From the NCBI GenBank assembly GCA_903953805.1, contig CAJBLC010000054.1, forward strand, positions 1 to 15,971: 15,971 nt of DNA, written 5' to 3'. Source of the stretch: an uncultured Actinomycetes bacterium (GTDB taxonomy: Bacteria > Actinomycetota > Actinomycetes > Nanopelagicales > Nanopelagicaceae). Below are positions 13,287 to 15,971 of the stretch, piece by piece; position 1 is the stretch's first letter, and each line of letters opens with the position of its first letter. Under the pieces are notes generated by a model. It ran no database searches and had not been told where the DNA came from. It saw only the letters and a program-made list of their open reading frames with translations. The translations under genes were made by a program, and so were the position numbers.

Positions 13287-14576
13287 ATGGATACACCGAC
13301 AACACCTGCATCAGCCCTCATCGGAGACCCGGCTCAATTTGGTCGCGTTGCCGAAGATGGCACGGTCTACGTTCGCACCCCTCAGGGAGAACGTGCGGTT
13401 GGTTCCTATCCAGGTAAGAGCCCTGAAGAAGCGCTCGCCTACTTTGTTCGCAAATTCGAAGCTCTTGCCTCTGAAGTTGCCCTCTTGGCTGCACGTATCA
13501 AGAGTGGTGCGATGGTGCCAGATGATGCGCTCGCTGCCGTCTCAAAATTGCGTGAGCAGGTAGCAAATCTCAATGGCGTTGGAGATCTGGCCACATTAGC
13601 TCAATCTGTTGAACAGATTCCACAGCTCATTGAAGGCCATAAGGCTGCATATGAAGCAAAGAAGGCGTCCGAGGAGGCAGCGAAGCAGGCAAAACGTGCC
13701 CAGGCCGCTGAACAAAAAGAGAAGTTAGTTGCAGAGGCGGAATCGCTCGCACTCTCTGAAAACTGGAAAGCTACCTCTGAACGCTTGAAGGTACTCCTCG
13801 ATGAGTGGAAGGCTGCACCTCGCCTGGATAAGAAGAGCGATGCTGATCTCTGGAAACGATTCTCTTCTTCGCGAAATAAATTTGATAAGCGTCGTCGAAC
13901 TCACTTCGCACAACTAGAAGCTGATAGCGCTGTAGTAGTTGCTCGCAAACAGACCATTATTGACGAGGCAGTCAAACTCGCTTCCTCCAAGGAGTGGTTG
14001 CCAACTGCAAATCGTTTCAAGGTACTGATGACAGAGTGGAAAGCCGCAGGTCGTGGCAAGCGAAATGTAGATGTCAAGATGTGGGAAAAATTCAAAGCTG
14101 CTCAGGATGAATTTTTTGCTGCCAAGAATGCAGATCTAGAGAAGCGCCAAGGCACGATGTCTGAAAACCTCAAGAAACGAGAAGAGCTCATCATTGCGAT
14201 CGAAGCACTCTCCCCTGTTACAGATCTAGCTCTGGCTCGTAAAAACTTCCGTGAATTGTCAGAGAAGTGGTTCAAGATCGGCATGACAGAGCGAAGCAAG
14301 CGCGCCGCTCTTGATGCCAGATTCGAAAAGATCGAATCTGAAATTGCTGAACTGCAGGCCTCCCATGAACGTCGTACGGACCCAACCGCTATCGCGCATG
14401 CAAATAGCGTTGTCACCGGGCTTCAAGAGGCGATTGCTAATTATGAGAAGCAGGCTGAAAAGGCAGAGGCGGCAGGAAATGCCGCGAAGGCGATGGTCGC
14501 TCGCGAGGCGGCTGCAGCTCGTAAGGTCTGGCTTCAAGAAGCGCAAAAGGGTTTGTCTGAGTTCGGAAAGAATTAA
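13287..14576 (+). CDS. DUF349 triple-repeat protein, helical and highly charged
   Basis: The product is 429 residues and the only plus-strand gene. Residues 1-60 form a small N-terminal domain (GRVAEDGTVYVRTPQGERAVG). Then come mainly alpha-helical, Ala/Lys/Glu-rich sequence with coiled-coil character and three tandem DUF349 repeats. Repeat 1 is about 145-210 (ENWKATSERLKVLLDEWKAA), repeat 2 about 219-282 (KEWLPTANRFKVLMTEWKAA) and repeat 3 about 295-352 (LARKNFRELSEKWFKIG). The repeats share a conserved W...R.K.L..EWK pattern and a second aromatic about 19 residues later. There is no signal or membrane segment, so it is probably cytoplasmic. Actinobacteria often carry a DUF349 gene near rel; the role is not established. 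It converges on rel, with its TAA overlapping the rel stop. Confidence 0.9.
   Translation: MDTPTTPASALIGDPAQFGRVAEDGTVYVRTPQGERAVGSYPGKSPEEALAYFVRKFEALASEVALLAARIKSGAMVPDDALAAVSKLREQVANLNGVGDLATLAQSVEQIPQLIEGHKAAYEAKKASEEAAKQAKRAQAAEQKEKLVAEAESLALSENWKATSERLKVLLDEWKAAPRLDKKSDADLWKRFSSSRNKFDKRRRTHFAQLEADSAVVVARKQTIIDEAVKLASSKEWLPTANRFKVLMTEWKAAGRGKRNVDVKMWEKFKAAQDEFFAAKNADLEKRQGTMSENLKKREELIIAIEALSPVTDLALARKNFRELSEKWFKIGMTERSKRAALDARFEKIESEIAELQASHERRTDPTAIAHANSVVTGLQEAIANYEKQAEKAEAAGNAAKAMVAREAAAARKVWLQEAQKGLSEFGKN
14573..14576. other. shared TTAA: overlapping stop codons of convergent genes
   Basis: The palindrome TTAA carries the DUF349 stop on the plus strand (TAA, 14574-14576) and the rel stop on the minus strand (TAA, 14573-14575). 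The two genes therefore overlap tail to tail by four bases. No hairpin with a U-run is visible close to either stop, so each transcript must extend into the other gene. Confidence 0.9.
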
Positions 14577-15971
14577 TTGTTCGTTACGCGATAAACATCG
14601 TAAACGCCTTCAACACTTCTTACTGAACTAAGCACGGCATCAAGATGCGATGCATCTGCCATCTCAAAGGTAAAACGTGAGATGGCTACCCGATCCTTAC
14701 TTGTACTTACTGCTGCGTTCAAAATATTCACATGAACATCTGAAAGTGCTCGAGTGACATCTGATAGAAGTCGAGCTCGATCAAGTGCTTCTACTTGAAT
14801 ATTGACCAGGAAGAGCGTCTTCGCCCCTGCATTCCATTTGACCCCTACAAGACGGTCGCCCTGATGTTCCCGTAGGTCGGAGATATTGATGCAATCCGAT
14901 CTGTGAACCGATACTCCACTTCCTCTCGTTACAAATCCGGTGATCTCATCACCTGGGACCGGCGTACAGCATCGAGCCAATTTAACAAGAAGATCATCGA
15001 CCCCCTCAACATCCACTCCATTAGTACTGCGCTTAGTCGCCGTTGAATGGGCGATAAAGATTTCATCACTTCGATCCTGTGCAAATTCTTGGTTATCACC
15101 AATCGCCGCCGCCAATTTCTCGACAATTGATGCTGACGAGACGTGGCCATTCCCTACCGCGGCATAAAGTGTTTCAATATCCGAATAATGCAGATCATGA
15201 GCAAGTTCTAAGAGCGCCTGACCAGCAAGTATTTTCTGGAGTGGGAGCCCGGCTTTTCGCATCTGGCGTGCGATCGACTCTTGACCTGCTTCAATCGCCT
15301 CTTCTCGCCGCTCCTTAGAGAACCACGCTTTAATCTTTGACCGAGCGCGTGGGGATTGAACGAAGTTGATCCAATCGCGACTTGGCGCAGCAGTCGGATT
15401 CTTATTTGTGACAACTTCAACGACATCGCCGTTGGTGAGAGAGGACTCCAGCGGTACTAACTTCCCATTGACCTTTGCGCCCACACAGCGATAGCCAACC
15501 TCGGTGTGAACTGCAAAGGCGAAATCGACGGGGGTGGAACCAGCTGGGAGAGCAATAACAGAACCCTTTGGCGTAAAGACAAAGACTTCCGGCGTAGTCA
15601 GGTCATAGCGAAGTGTGTCGAGGAACTCCCCTACATCCTCTGTCTCCTGTTGCCACTCATGCAACTGCTTGAGCCAGAGCATTTCAGGGCCTTGAGCAGG
15701 TTCGCTCCCCTTCGATTTATATTTCCAATGTGCGGCAATTCCATATTCAGCACGGGAGTGCATATCAAAGGTTCGAATTTGAATCTCAACTGCTTTGCCA
15801 TTTGGACCTATCACTGTCGTATGAAGAGATTGATAGAGATTAAATTTTGGCATAGCGATGTAATCTTTAAAACGTCCAGGGATTGGATTCCAACGAGCGT
15901 GGATCGAACCCAAAACTCCATAACAATCACGCACATCGTCAACCAACACCCGAATTCCAACGAGATCATAG
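14573..15971 (-). CDS. relA: bifunctional-type (p)ppGpp synthetase/hydrolase Rel, C-terminal part (5' end beyond the window)
   Basis: Rel makes and degrades (p)ppGpp in the stringent response. About 465 residues are visible; the N-terminal HD hydrolase domain is off the right edge. The frame is open to base 15971 and begins YDLVGIRVLVDD, inside the synthetase domain. It continues with GRFKDYIAMPKFNLYQSLHT and VEIQIRTFDMHSRAEYGIAAHW. RFKD fits the RxKD motif of bifunctional Rel/SpoT enzymes rather than the ExDD of monofunctional RelA. Next come the TGS domain (VFVFTPKGSVIALPAGSTPV), a helical region, the cysteine-containing segment LARCCTPVPGDEITGFVTRG with HRSDCIN, and a C-terminal ACT domain (VNIQVEALDRARLLSDVTRA) that binds the stalled ribosome or regulates. 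All visible domains look intact. The stop overlaps the convergent DUF349 gene. Confidence 0.97.
   Translation of the reverse strand, partial: YDLVGIRVLVDDVRDCYGVLGSIHARWNPIPGRFKDYIAMPKFNLYQSLHTTVIGPNGKAVEIQIRTFDMHSRAEYGIAAHWKYKSKGSEPAQGPEMLWLKQLHEWQQETEDVGEFLDTLRYDLTTPEVFVFTPKGSVIALPAGSTPVDFAFAVHTEVGYRCVGAKVNGKLVPLESSLTNGDVVEVVTNKNPTAAPSRDWINFVQSPRARSKIKAWFSKERREEAIEAGQESIARQMRKAGLPLQKILAGQALLELAHDLHYSDIETLYAAVGNGHVSSASIVEKLAAAIGDNQEFAQDRSDEIFIAHSTATKRSTNGVDVEGVDDLLVKLARCCTPVPGDEITGFVTRGSGVSVHRSDCINISDLREHQGDRLVGVKWNAGAKTLFLVNIQVEALDRARLLSDVTRALSDVHVNILNAAVSTSKDRVAISRFTFEMADASHLDAVLSSVRSVEGVYDVYRVTNN

Noticed and set aside
1..15971. CRISPR arrays, tRNA/rRNA genes, insertion sequences or phage genes
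   Set aside because: The window is almost fully packed with recognised coding sequence; I saw no repeat-spacer pattern, transposase, integrase or RNA gene signature.

Overview
This window is a dense bacterial chromosomal segment. All but one of its genes lie on the minus strand. Gene content and order point to an actinobacterium. The series rel - (other gene) - metallo-hydrolase - hisS - aspS - ... - alaS - ruvX - mltG - aroE - prepilin peptidase - aroC matches the order I know from Mycobacterium tuberculosis (relA Rv2583c, Rv2581c, hisS, aspS, alaS, Rv2554c, Rv2553c, aroE, Rv2551c, aroF/aroC). Base composition looks close to balanced, well below soil actinomycetes. That would fit a streamlined aquatic lineage such as the Nanopelagicales (acI) or relatives, but this placement is inference.

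Layout from right to left, following minus-strand transcription. Bases 14573-15971 hold the C-terminal part of a bifunctional-type Rel (p)ppGpp enzyme, cut by the window edge. Bases 13287-14576 hold the only plus-strand gene, a protein with three DUF349 repeats; it converges on rel and its stop codon overlaps the rel stop. Bases 13123-13286 are the only sizeable intergenic region, a divergent promoter region with two palindromes. From 13122 down to the left edge, twelve genes run in one direction with gaps of 83 bp or less: an MBL-fold hydrolase, hisS, aspS, a lipoprotein, a membrane AAA+/M41 protease, a DUF948 protein, alaS, ruvX, mltG, aroE, a small A24 prepilin peptidase and the start of aroC. 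Many junctions are start/stop overlaps (ATGA, GTGA, TAGTG), so most of the set probably forms one or a few translationally coupled transcripts.

The genes fall into four groups: translation (hisS, aspS, alaS, and ruvX for 16S rRNA processing), stringent response (rel), cell envelope (lipoprotein, AAA+ protease, DUF948, mltG, prepilin peptidase) and the shikimate pathway (aroE, aroC). Most are conserved housekeeping genes. The least ordinary part is 6128-9335. There a lipoprotein gene overlaps a highly divergent FtsH-like membrane protease gene, followed by a DUF948 membrane-anchored coiled-coil gene, all between aspS and alaS. A second oddity is a 27-codon open stretch that continues in frame past the prepilin peptidase stop and ends exactly on the aroC start codon. 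I saw no tRNA, rRNA, CRISPR array, insertion sequence, phage gene or convincing rho-independent terminator.
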